64,000 bases of DNA from Heterotrichella gracilis (Eukaryota; Sar; Xanthophyceae; Tribonematales; Xanthonemataceae). This document shows, in pieces, positions 1-10,656 of the stretch. The DNA is taken from assembly GCA_032358255.1 (NCBI GenBank), contig JAULBX010027274.1:1-64000 (forward strand), in the 5' to 3' direction. Under the pieces are notes generated by a model. It was not told the DNA's origin. It did not search any database and worked only from the letters and a program-made list of their open reading frames with translations. The stretch's first letter is position 1, and the number at the start of each line of letters is the position of its first letter. Made by a program: the position numbers and the translations under genes.

Positions 1-198
1 GTGTGGCAGATGGTGGCCAACCAGTCGTGCCGCTTACCGCACTTTCGTGCTACCCATTTTATCCCGTCGCAAAGTTCTATAAATGGAATTATATAATAAA
101 TAAACTCACAATGATGATAGATAGTTGGCTACGCTGCTCATCTCAAGTATAAGGGTGTTGGTTAAGAAAGAGACAGACAAATCGACTCCATTCCGCAG

Positions 199-3100
199 GC
201 AGCCTGTGGCCCCACCCCTGGCAGCCCCCCACCCCCGAACCTCCACCCGCCGTCCGAAAGTACCTGCGCCACTGCGACCTCCTGTTCCCTCCCCTCTACA
301 TCTTATTGTACTCCCTCCTCTGCTGGGCCGCGCTGCTGCCCTTCTGGCTGCTGCTGGTGTTGGTGCCGCCCACCTTCCTGTTTGGGGCCATGTATGTGGT
401 GGTGAAAGGTGCGTGGAAACCGCTACTGAAAACCTGCACAAATATGGTGTTATTTTGTACTCCAAATGTTGAAATGCGTCCCTTGCTCACCATGACTGCT
501 TTCCAACAGTACAGCCACTGAGCAGTCAACAGGCATTTAGTCAAATAACTTGAATGGAAGTAAAAGCCCCTCCCCTCCCCCCACTTACATCGTGCAGGCC
601 AAGGCCTGCGCGCCCCCCAGATCCCCAGCTCCCGCCTCACCCTAGGCCTGACCCTAGCCATGGAGAGTGTGGGCATGTACCTCTACCTAGTGCTGGTCAT
701 GCCTGTGGTGGCTGACAGGTGGCTGTTCCACACGCTGTTCCTGGCGGGGGCGATGACCACGCTGGTGCTGCAGTACAGGTGGGTGGTGGCGGTGGTTCTG
801 CGGTGGTGGTGGTGGCGGTGGTGGTGATCACCTTGAACAAACCCTTGATGCTGAAATGCCAAAGCCCTGCCAAGGCAGGGCCTGTGCAAGGGTGGAAAGG
901 ACTTCTCCTTCCTGAGCCCCAAACCCTTGATGCAGAAAGCGTGTAAAACCCTAACCAAACCCCTGCTTTACCCTCCAGGAGCATCTCCATGAACCCCGGC
1001 TATGTGCCACTGCCCACCGAGGAAGGTGACAATGGGGAGTACATGATGCAGCCAAACGGAGACGAGGCGGCGACACCTGGCGATGGGTTTGGGGCGACCT
1101 CCTACTGCCACACCTGCTGCATACAACGCCCCTTGAGAGCCAAGCACTGCCCCTACTGCAACCGGTGAGTGGCCAAACTCTTGCCTGGGTGTTTTTGCAC
1201 ACTTGCCTAGGTTTCTCCACATCCTTGCTAAGGGCATTTTGGCAACAGCTCCTTTTGCTTGTTCACATGGGGGGTGATACACTGTACCATTGTGGGATGC
1301 CCTTGCTACCATAATATCACTGGAAGCAATTTTAGCAATTTTGATTGGCCTCCCACTCAAGTTCGACCGCCTCTGTACCTTTGTTTAGGGCTTTGCCATG
1401 CCATTGCTTAGGGTTTGCGAAACCTTCCTAGGGCAATTTCAGAAGTGCGTTCTTATCTTGCCACCCCCCTCCTCCCTTGCAGCTGCGTGCACAAGTTCGA
1501 CCACCACTGCCCCGTGATCAACAACTGCGTGGGCGAGCGCAACCAGCGCTCATTCGTGGCCATGACCTGCCTCATGGCTGCCTGCACATGCGCCCTGGTG
1601 TACATAGATGGGGTGTTCTGCTGGCGGGGGGCGGAGGGGGCGGGGGTGGTTGGGGCAGCAGAGGGGGTGGGGGTGGGCAGCGCGTGGCGGGTGGCGGGGT
1701 GGGCGGGCGCCACCTGCCCCGGGCTGCTGCTGTGGATGGTGACGGTGGTGCGTGTGCGGTGGGGGGTGGGGTGGAGGGGGGCGGGTACAGTGGAGGGGGG
1801 TGCACGGGGGCCCTTGTGTTGTGTGCAGGTGCCATCTGCCATGGGCCCGCAAATGGGCAGGCTTGAATTACTTATAACCTACATGTGCACCATGTCGCAT
1901 GCCTAGCTGAATGACCCAAAACAAATCCTAAAACGTCAAAAGAATCCCAGAAAATATGTCGTAAATGGAATCCCCCATTCCCCCCCCCGCAGCTGCCCAT
2001 CCTGTGTGGCCCACCTACCTGGGCCTGCGCTCCCTCTACTGCGTGGCGGGCAACCTCACCACAAACGAGTGGCTGCTGCACCGCAAATATGCCTATTTAA
2101 GTGACCAAAAACAATGAAAAAGAAGTCAATCAAAATGCCAAAACATTTCGTAACATATACCCCCCCATCCCCCCCTGGCAGCTGCCCATCCTGTGCGGCA
2201 CCACCTACCTTGGCCTGCGCTCGCTCTACTGTGTGGCGGGCAATCTCACAACCAATGAGTGGCTGCTGCACCATAAGTACGCCTACCTGAAAACCCCAGG
2301 CGAGGGTGAGCCCAGCGAGTTCTGGAACCCCTTTGACCGGGGCCCCGCCACCAACTGCCTCCAGTTCTGGTTCAACCACCCGCACCAGTGGGAGCCGCTG
2401 CTGGCAGTGGCGCTGCAGGTGAGAGGGTTTTTGGGGTGAGGGTTTCGGGTGCAGGCCGAGCTTTTCATGGCCCTATGAATGGAGTAGTATTGAACAGAGA
2501 GAGAGGAAAAAGCCTTCACTGCTGAAATGGGGCTAGCATCGCTGAATAATCTCACAATGAAGGGCTGAAGTGACCATTTACTTCACTGCATTCTGGTTTA
2601 TATTGTACCTCCCTGTTCCGGTCCTCACCCCCCCACCCCCCACCCCGCAGCGGTACCGCCAGCAAGGGCCTGCCTCCACCCCCTCCTTTTCCATCACCTC
2701 CCTTGTGCGACTGGAGGACAAGGGGAGGGCATGGCTGAGGGCCAGGCGGCAGGGGGGGAGGGGGAGGGGGGGCAGAGGGGAGGGAGGCTCGGGAGTGGAG
2801 GTGGGTGTGTTGGAGTGAGGGTTTGATGGACCTTCAGTTGGTCGGATGGAAATTATGGAGACCATCATTACCACACAAACACCATCCTTCCTTGCTGGAC
2901 GCCCCCCCTTTGTGGGCTTGAGTGCTCCCAAAATTGGTCGACAAGCACGGCGGGTGGCAACTGCCCCCACAACGCACAAAGTACTGTTCCCCTGCTGGTC
3001 CCCGCAACCCCACCCTAAACCCTGGTACCGCTTCCCTGCTGGGAGCCCCCATATGAGTGCAGGTCACACCAATGCCGTCCCCCTCTCCCCCCACCCACCT

Positions 3101-3273
3101 CCCACCCACAACCCCCCCCCGCACGCACTCCATCCCTGCCGAACCCCCCCTTGTGTGTGCAGGTGCCCCTGATGGCCAACGAGCACAGCGGCCAGCTGGC
3201 AACTCCCATGCCTGCCGGTGCAGACGAGGAGGTGGCGCTGCCCACCAGCCGGCCTGCAGGGGGTGGAGGGTGA
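199..3273 (+). CDS. DHHC-type protein S-palmitoyltransferase (5' partial)
   Basis: Zinc-finger DHHC acyltransferase, a membrane enzyme that transfers palmitate to cysteines of target proteins. Exons by frame continuity: 199-408, 598-778, 979-1164, 1483-1747, 2182-2418, 2651-2800, 3163-3273 (446 residues in the window; the first exon begins in mid-codon, so the true start lies upstream or in an unrecognised 5' exon). Visible parts: two hydrophobic N-terminal segments in exons 1-2, a Cys-rich lead-in in exon 3 (CHTCCIQRP), the catalytic DHHC core in exon 4 ([13 protein letters not shown]), two further membrane segments after it, and an NLTTNEW stretch in exon 5 matching the family TTxE motif. 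The C-terminus is Gly/Arg-rich and hydrophilic. The order TM-TM-DHHC-TM-TM is the family topology. Intron 4 carries a tandem copy of exon 5 (separate entry). The specific family member is not assignable. Confidence 0.85.
1911..2100 (+). repeat. Tandem duplicate of exon 5 edge plus intron tail (pseudo-exon)
   Basis: About 190 bases are repeated next to each other: 1911-2100 and 2101-2290. Both copies start with a CCAAAA-type A-rich stretch, pass through a pyrimidine tract and CAG acceptor, and then encode the start of the same exon (LPILCG...). The upstream copy lacks one base in the GGCACCACC segment, so it would shift the frame. Only the downstream copy continues in frame into the rest of exon 5, so it is the functional one. 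Confidence 0.9.
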
Positions 3274-3768
3274 TTGTGAATCAGCAGGAGGGGGAGGGAG
3301 TACGACTTTTTGAGCTTGTAGGCCGGCTCTGATGGGTTGTTTGCTGCGGCCATGGCTGTGGCTGTGGCTTTTCTATGACGTTGCAAGACATTCAGTGGGC
3401 GTACGTGCCACTGTAACCTCAGGCAAAGTGTGAATCATCCCAAGGTGTGGTTGATTCACTCCTTTGGCGTTGCTCATCCTAATGGAATATGAGTTGGTGT
3501 CACTTGTGGGGATTGGCATGGGTACACTCCAGGGATTTAAACCTCCGATGGGGGTCCCTGACAGAAAACGTCCCTAAAGTTGTAAACGAGTTGGCAATAA
3601 CCACGAGGCGGCTGCTTTGTCACGTTCATTCAGCACGCACTAACCCCTCCTTGCCCTCAGATCCACACAACTAAACTCGTTGCTACGTGCTTCAACGGTG
3701 AACCAGCTGTGGATAGCTTTAATACCGGCACGACCGCTTTTTCACACTAGCAGCTGCCCCATCCCCAC
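3274..3768. other. Intergenic / UTR region
   Basis: No gene recognised between the DHHC stop and the aminotransferase start. It presumably holds the 3' UTR of the first gene and the promoter/5' UTR of the second. An in-frame TAG at 3748 lies upstream of the aminotransferase ATG and fixes its start. Confidence 0.5.
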
Positions 3769-6700
3769 ATGGCCCTGGTGGGATCAAAAGCCTCCGCTTG
3801 CGGGGGGAGGCTCCTTAGGAGTGCATTTGCGCCAGCAGTTTTCGCGCAGTCCAGATCTGTTGCTTCCCCAGCACACTCCTCAGAGTCCCCATCCACGTCG
3901 TGGTTCAGCCATGTGGATGCAGCTCCAGCCGACCCCATCTTGGGAGTCACCACCAGGTTTAAGGAAGACACTAACCCCGAGAAGATGAACTTGGGCGTGG
4001 TAGGGATCCGATTTCAATCCTGGTTGCGCTGTCGTCTGGTTCAATTTTCCAAGTCTTGGAAGGGTACGACCTGCCATGTGGGCTTGTGCAGGGTGCATGG
4101 AGGAACGATGAAGGGAAGCCAGAGGTCCTTCGTGCACTGCGTAAGGCAGAGATGGCCATGGCTGGAGCGTTGGATATGGAGTAAGTAAAACCTGTAGGCT
4201 TTCCACGCTTAGTAGCAGATCGCCTCTGACCGGCAGCTAGACATGCAGCTCCGCAGCAATCGACGGTGCAACGTGACACGTGTTTCAAGCAGTTTCGGAG
4301 TTGGTACTAGCGACGCTGACGCAGTGGTGCTTTATGGGCGGTGTTGTTGGGTGCATACAGGAGCGTGGTGAAGCTGGTTTGGGTGCCGGTATGCAGCCGG
4401 CCGTCGATGGTGCAGCGAGTCGGCTCATCCACCCAGTCAATGCATGCATGCATCCTTGGCACCACTCAAGGCAGGTTACAACTCCGTTGCTGGTGTGCTA
4501 GTCAAGACGTGCTTGCTTTCATCAGTGTTGCACACTTGAAAAATAGAAGCGCGCAGGATCCTAGGCACCTAGCTTTCCCGCGTTTCCGCCTGGCTTTGTG
4601 CATGCTATCCTTTACAACCACTGCGAGCTGTGGCGAACCCCCTGTTCAGACCCTTATTGAAAGCAATACGCCGCACGAAAATCTGCTGCGCGCACTGTAC
4701 CGGTGCACCAAACACTTGTCGCTTTCTCAACGGACAGTGCTCACCAGCTTTCAGGGCAGGGTTGCTAGGCCAGGGTGGTGGGTGGTGGTGGGTGGGTGGT
4801 GGTGATGCGGTGGGTGATGGTGGTGCGGTGGGTGGTGGTTGGGTGTATCTGTGAGGGGCAGGAATGCTGTTGAACATTCCTCACCCTAACCTAGGGTTTT
4901 GTCAAAAGGTGTATGGCTTGGCTTTCATCCGGGCCAGGATGGTGCCTGCTGGAAAAGTGTTGAGTCAGCCTCGCTTTGGGCAATCCCTCAGAAACAAGGA
5001 AACCTTGTACTCATCACCTTGTATGCGCTATATATGCGTGCCTGTTGCTGCATGCAGTGCCTGCCTGGCCATACGGTATGGTGTTGCATCGTTGCAGCGA
5101 AACCTTGTACTCATCACCTTGTACTCATCACGTTTCCTGACGCCCCCCTTCCCCCCCCCTGCAGGTACCTCCCCACCGAGGGCCTGGCCACCCTGCGGCG
5201 GGGCCACCTGCACGTCACCTATGGCACCAATCAGGGGGAGCAGCTGTGGGCAGGAGGCAACACAGCCGTGCTGCAGGCAAGAATGACTAGGGTTTAGGGT
5301 TTATTATAAGGGTTCTGCTGGCCCGGGTGGCACTCACCTATGGTTCCAACCAGGGGGAGCAGCTGTGGGTGGAGGGCAACACAGCCGTGCTGCAGGCAAG
5401 GATGACTAGCGTTTAGGGCAAAGCTAGTAGAGTTCTTACATTGTACATTTCTGCTGGCCTTGTGGTGCGCTTTGGTAATTCGTTTGCCCAATGGCACGTG
5501 CACACGCTCATTCCCTTGGTCAACTGCAACAGAAACGGCTGCTTATCCGCGAAACCACAGGGGATGGCTTAGGCTTTGTTATTCATGCCCAACTTCCTAT
5601 TTACCCCTTCCTCCCTGCTGCAGGCGCTCTCCGGCACCGGTGCCCTGCGCCTGTTTGCCCAGTTCATGGCGCGCTACCTGCCCGGTGCTAGGGTATACAT
5701 CCCAGATCCTAGCTGGTCCAACCACCACAACATTTTCCGGGATGCGGGGGTCGAGCGGGTGCTGTACCGCTACTATAAGGGGGAGACTAAGGGGCTGGAC
5801 TTCGAGGGGATGATGGATGACCTGACGGTGCGTGGGTGGGGTGGGTTTGTTGGGGGCAGGAGTGCATGGTGACGATGGAATTGTGTAGTTGGTGTGTGAG
5901 TAGAATACCCTAGTCAATCACCAATCGCTGATCACATCCGTGCCATCTCACGTCCCCAAGGTGTCATTCAATGAAGGTACTGGGTCTATGACATACCCTC
6001 CCCCCCCTTTATGCAACACACTCATTCGTTTCTTCCCGCAACCAGGCGGCCCCTGAGGGCAGCGTCATCCTCCTCCACGCATGCGCACACAACCCACTGG
6101 ATTTTACCCAACCCCCGACCAGTGGACCCCACCCTCCCCTTGCTCCACACAATTTCTGCACGCGCACCCCATTGCACCCACTCACCCCCCACCCCTCCCC
6201 CACCCAGGCGGCCCCAGAGGGCAGCGTCATCCTCCTCCATGCATGCGCACACAACCCAACCGGGGTGGACCCCACCCCCGACCAGTGGACCCAGCTGTCG
6301 GCCCTGTGCGCCAGGCGACACCTCCTGCCCCTGTTCGACAGCGCATACCAGGGATTTGCGTCAGGGGATTTCGACGCCGACGCTTTTGGGATCCGGAAAT
6401 TCCTGGAGGACGGGCACAAGCCAGTGGTTGCTGCTTCGTTTGCCAAGAACATGGGGCTGTATGGGCAGCGCACGGGGGCGCTGAGCGTGGTGTGTGACAA
6501 CCCTACAGAGGCCTCGGCTGTGCAAAGCCAGATCAAGGTGAGTGGTGGCGGAATTTCCAAGAAACCCTAAGCCCTAAACCCTATGTTGGGTGATTGGAGC
6601 GGACAGATGGCAAAAATGATCCGGCTGTCCTTTGAGGGTTCTAAACCCTAAACCCTAAGCAAATGCTATCCTGGTCGTCTTCCAAAACCCTACAAGATAT

Positions 6701-7837
6701 GTGGTTCATGTACTCTGGCGTCCCCTTTCTGCTACACACAGCCCCAAGCAGACCCTAGTCGCTCACTACTTACCCTCCCTGTGCAGGCCATTGCTCGGGC
6801 CATGTACTCCAGCCCGCCCCTGTATGGTGCACAGCTGGCGTCTCGCCTCATCTGGGATCAGGAACTCAACGCCGAGTGGAAGCAGGTGAGCAATCTCGAG
6901 TGGAGAACCCTTGAGTGTGGTTCAGCATTGGTGTTGAAGGAGATGGGTGTTGACCGCTTAAGGTTCACGATAATCCTTAAGCCCATCTCAAAAGGTGCAT
7001 GGCGCCTTTTTGGGCCAGATCAGTTGGTGGGGAAGCCCTAGAAATTTCTTAAAAACCCTTACAGCCCCGCTCCACAAGTAATTATTATTCACACATCCAT
7101 GCACCCATCCTTGCACAGGAGGTGAAGACGTGGGCAGACACCATTGCCGGCCGCCGCACCGCGCTCCGCTCCGCCCTGGAGGCGGTGGGCAGCCCCCACA
7201 GCTGGCGCCACATCACCGACCAGATTGGCATGTTCTGCTACAGTGGCCTCACCAAGGACCAGGTAAAATTCTTGTGCAAACCCTTCTGTCAAAACCCTTA
7301 TGTATAAACCCTTGCCCACATCAGTTTATTTATCGTTGTGAGTGCCCTTGCCCAGACCTTTGTCCGAAAGTAATGAACTTTGTAGTGTATCCGCCTAAAG
7401 CAAAACGCCTTGTGCACAATCCTAGTGGGTACCCTTGCCCAAACCCTGGCGTAAACCCTCCTGTATCCATCTTGCCCCAATTTGATTACCTTCCCCCCCT
7501 TGCAGTGTGTGCGCCTTGAGCGCGACTACAGCATCAACCCGACCAGAAACCCTTGTGTAACCCCCTTGTATTACCCTGTCCAAAACCTTATTAATTTCCA
7601 CCCCTTGCAATGCGTGCGCCTCGAGCGCGACTATAGCATCTACCTGACCAGCAACCCTTGTGTAAACCCCTTCTATTACCCTGTCCAAAACCTCATTAAT
7701 TTCACCCCTTGCAGTGCGTGCGCCTTGAGCGCGACTACAGCATCTACCTGACCAGCAACGGCCGCATCTCGATGGCGGGATTCTCAGAGCCACAGGCGCC
7801 AAAGCTGGCTGAGGCAATCCACAAGGTCACCACGTGA
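3769..7837 (+). CDS. Aspartate aminotransferase, organelle-targeted
   Basis: PLP-dependent class I aminotransferase (aspartate + 2-oxoglutarate to oxaloacetate + glutamate). Eight exons: 3769-3999, 4092-4180, 5165-5276, 5624-5827, 6208-6537, 6787-6885, 7119-7262, 7715-7837; they join without a break into 443 residues. Motifs: N-terminal Arg/Ser/Ala-rich targeting peptide (about 40 residues) before [53 protein letters not shown]-binding lysine 292 in [22 protein letters not shown] near the end. Length and motif order match mitochondrial/plastid AAT; which organelle is not decided by the sequence. Intron 3 has a GC donor (CTGCAG|GCAAG). Introns 3, 4 and 7 and the 3' flank contain copies of neighbouring exon edges. 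Confidence 0.95.
5333..5412 (+). repeat. Intronic copy of aminotransferase exon 3 end with GC donor
   Basis: Near-copy of 5211-5290 (end of exon 3 and start of intron 3), including the GC splice donor and the following GATGACTAG-type sequence. TTTAGGG motifs follow both copies (5289-5300 and 5412-5418). Confidence 0.9.
6043..6126 (+). repeat. Intronic copy of aminotransferase exon 5 start
   Basis: Copy of the acceptor CAG and first 75-80 bases of exon 5 (6205-6285), encoding [17 protein letters not shown], then diverging. The downstream copy continues in frame into the long exon 5; the upstream one runs into non-coding sequence. Confidence 0.9.
7500..7708 (+). repeat. Two intronic copies of aminotransferase exon 8 start (104-105 bp period)
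   Basis: Units begin at 7500, 7605 and 7709. Each has pyrimidine tract, acceptor position, [10 protein letters not shown] coding start and, in the first two, the same AACCCTTGTGTAA-type tail. The acceptor is CAG in units 1 and 3 and CAA in unit 2. Only unit 3 goes on to the stop codon at 7835-7837. Confidence 0.93.
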
Positions 7838-8180
7838 TGTGGCCACACGGTGATGTGTTCAGGAGCAATGGGATGCGCATAGCGTGCGATCAAGGGGGGC
7901 TGGATGCTTGTGGCATGCACTAAGGGGCAGTTGGATGCTCGGGGCGTGGGGTAAACTGGGTGGAGATGCTCGTAGCATGCGGTTAGCAAATTCATGCTCA
8001 TGCGCATGCTGGCTGAGGCCATTCACAAGGTCACCATGTGAGCCACACGGGTGAATGGTGTGCAATGTTGAGCGTTCAGATGCGCATGAGGCTTGACCAG
8101 GAGCAGTTGGCTGCCCATGGCGTGCAATACGGTGCGGTGGGGTACTCACAGCGTGCGACACCCTGCGCTACGGTTGTGAG
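7838..8180 (+). repeat. Copy of gene end plus degenerate 40-bp-scale repeats
   Basis: 8005-8050 repeats the last codons, stop and first 3' UTR bases of the aminotransferase (7803-7850: CTGGCTGAGGC, then CACAAGGTCACC). Around it a motif of the type GGATGCTCGTGGCATGC recurs about six times between 7880 and 8155 with drift. No gene is seen. Confidence 0.75.
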
Positions 8181-8329
8181 CTTTGAAAGCAAATTTGTGC
8201 TGATGGCATGCAAATAGGAGCTGGCAGCCGGGAGGGATCGGCAGCAGCAAACGTATGGTCAGGTCATGAATGTCTTCGTACGTTTAAACTCAACATAGGG
8301 AGCCGATTGGATGCGGCCATGAACGCTGT

Positions 8330-8455
8330 TCAGGATCGGTGCTACGTGAGGTGGGCTGCAGTGAGAGCGTGAGGTGGGCTAGTTGGCGTTGATCGTTGCT
8401 AGCGTGAGGTGGGCTAGGTGGCGTGAGGTGGGCTGCAGTGACAGCGTGTGCGTGT
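8330..8455. repeat. Short tandem repeat GCGTGAGGTGGGCT
   Basis: The 14-base motif GCGTGAGGTGGGCT and close variants recur at least four times within about 110 bases, interspersed with AGTGAGAGC/AGTGACAGC. It is simple tandem array DNA with no coding signal. Confidence 0.8.
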
Positions 8456-8926
8456 GGTGGTTAGTCATGAACACTGGTTACTGTCTTGTTCTTTTTATCA
8501 ATTAGTTTAGCATCCCAGGTGTAGTTCCCATCCCAATGACATGAGCGAGAGACGATGAGCACGGGTAGTTCCTCACAAAACTCTCAAACAGCATAGAGAA
8601 GCAAGTTGATGGCCATTTTCCATCTGTACCTAATTTGTGCATCCATTTTCTTTTCAGTGAGGCACAGCAAGACATGCGCACATGTCGTTGGGTGCTTGTG
8701 TATGTGTGAACTGAGGGTGAAGTGGGTGGACCAATGTCAAAACCTGGATGATGACTGACATGTGGATTTGGGATATTTTACTACGAACGCAAGTTGATGA
8801 CAGACGCATGACCGAGAGCCCTAGATAGTCTATGCACAATTTCAGGTAGTGTCCCGGGTAGTTTCATGCAGTGTTTCAAGCATCGGATATGTAAGGCAGC
8901 AGCTTTTCCATGGTGCGGGTGCAGCC

Positions 8927-9217
8927 TCATGCCATGCCATTGGTGAAAAGTTGCTGCGTAGGATTTTCCTCGAGCCTTTCTAGATGCACGTATGTCTCCT
9001 TTGAAGACATTAATTCAGCGAAGCAACCTTCCTGCCTTTTCACGTAGGTTTTTTCCTTCGGTTTGCTTCTGTCCTCCAAAGGAGGAAGATCTGCCTCTTG
9101 AGCAGTTCTGTAGACATTTGTTTCAACAGAATCAGGCAATTTGGGGTAATTAATGGCCTGCAGGTCATTTTCACAATCCCTGGCAGTCCCAAGCTGTACG
9201 CCTAGTACGCATTGCAA
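8927..9217 (-). CDS. Unidentified open frame, possible isolated exon
   Basis: A 96-codon open frame in a less GC-rich stretch, rich in Lys and Glu (e.g. YVKRQEGCFAELMSSKETY). It has a plausible acceptor CTGCAG about 18 codons in, but I found no neighbouring exon, start context or family resemblance. It may be a chance frame, a gene fragment or an exon of an unrecognised gene. The rest of 8456-9600 shows nothing else recognisable. Confidence 0.15.
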   Translation of the reverse strand: MQCVLGVQLGTARDCENDLQAINYPKLPDSVETNVYRTAQEADLPPLEDRSKPKEKTYVKRQEGCFAELMSSKETYVHLERLEENPTQQLFTNGMA

Positions 9218-9687
9218 CTTTTGGCATTATTCACATTTTGAAAGCGCTTGTCAATGGCGCAAAAAATATTAATAAAAATGCTGGACCAGCGCCAGGCGTG
9301 CAAAGCTGGTCTACTGCAGTGCACACCTCAAAGCTCACTGGGTGCCAGTGACAGTTCATCAGCGCTAAGCCTTGCCATCAAAGTTGACATTGAAATGTCA
9401 AAAGATTGCTGAAGCCATCCGATGTGGCGAGCCTGACATGCTTGCAGCAAGCAACTTGCAGCATGTGACACACACAGCCTACTGGCAACACTGTTATACG
9501 GTATCGCTACGCATGCATGGTATGTATGTACACTCAGCGCTGCTGACAGTGTCACGGTGAGCAGGGGATCATCGGTGTTATCGGCTGGTTACAGCCCTAC
9601 CCCCTGGCGGCGCTCCCATGGGCAAGACAGAGATAAATTCTCCTATTAATAACCATATGACTTCAGACGTGATGGAATTGGCCTGCC

Positions 9688-10112
9688 TCAAGGTTGCCCC
9701 AGCTCGTGTTGTGCCTCCCCTGTTGCGCATCTCCCTGGGCCAGCTGCTTCCGCACATGCCGCAACCAGAAGCGGTGTGGTGCTGCTGGCATGGACCAACC
9801 CCTCTGCCTCCCCCGTCACACCACCCCCTCGGCCATCATCACATGCAGCCACCAGCAGCGGGGTGGTGCTGCTGGCATGAACCAACCATTCAGGCTCCCC
9901 TGTGGCATCCCCCCCTGTGCCAGAGACTTACTCCCCTGTGTCACCACCAGAGCCCCCACCCCCACACTCGCCCACCAGCAGCCGGGCGGTGCTGCTCGCG
10001 TGGACCAACCCAATGTCTGATGCACCAGGCGTAGCAGGTACCTCTGTGGATCCACCGCCAGTTTGCGCATCAGAGGGCGAGGCTGACAATCCAGAACCTG
10101 CACACAGGTCCA
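9688..10112 (-). repeat. Degenerate coding-like tandem repeat
   Basis: Read on the minus strand, the phrase LVHASSTTPLLVAAC appears three times (about 10020, 9885 and 9800) followed by Gly/Glu-rich linkers. The first copy ends at a GTAAGT donor-like site. Units differ in frame relative to each other. This could be alternative 3' exons of the CD36-like gene (Ser/Gly-rich tail from 10092) or a decayed array; not resolvable by eye. Confidence 0.5.
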
Positions 10113-10237
10113 AACAATGAATGGAAAAAAGCAGGCCCTGTTTGTCTTGAGCCAGAAAGGACTCATTGAGGGTTAGGGCTTAGTTTTGGGGTGCCCAGGG
10201 CTATCCGTGCACATCTTGCACACACCAGTCACACCTG

Positions 10238-10590
10238 CATTGTGCACACCGCAACCCTCCAGCCCCTTGCCCCTCCCCTGCTCAATGGATATGGTGACAG
10301 ACACCGAACCATCGCCACTGGCGCCCACTGTCCCCTCGTTGCTGCTGAAGGGCGGCGCTTGCACAGGCGCTATCAGCATGTCGTCGAGGTTCATTGGGAG
10401 GGGGGCAGGTTGCTGGGGGCCGACCCCAGGGCCCTCCTGCAGAACATGCAACATATGGAGGTCATTCATGCTTAGTACAAGGGGACCACAGCGGTGGGTG
10501 CCCTCTCCCAGGTCCATTCTGCAAGATGTGCACATTTGGGTCATTGATGCCATTTTGGGGCAACAATTTGGTGTACAAGGTGTTGCCACC
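10238..10590 (-). other. Possible additional C-terminal exon of the CD36-like gene
   Basis: After an acceptor-like CTGCAG near 10440 (minus strand) an open frame encodes a low-complexity acidic/proline tail (EGPGVGPQQPAPLPMN...). Upstream, 10500-10560 repeats the same acceptor neighbourhood (GINDPNVHILQNGPG versus GMNDLHMLHVLQEGPG), the same border-duplication habit seen elsewhere. If a GTGGGG donor near 10694 is used, the membrane protein would run into this tail; otherwise it stops at 10657. Confidence 0.3.
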
Positions 10591-10656
10591 TTAAAGCATG
10601 GAATTCATGCATAATATTGATCTTGAAGAAGTTCTTGACCACATTTAATTGTGCAG

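Noticed and set aside
2735-2815. G-quadruplex-type regulatory element
   Set aside because: The G-rich run codes for the Gly/Arg-rich part of DHHC exon 6 and has no further sign of regulatory use.
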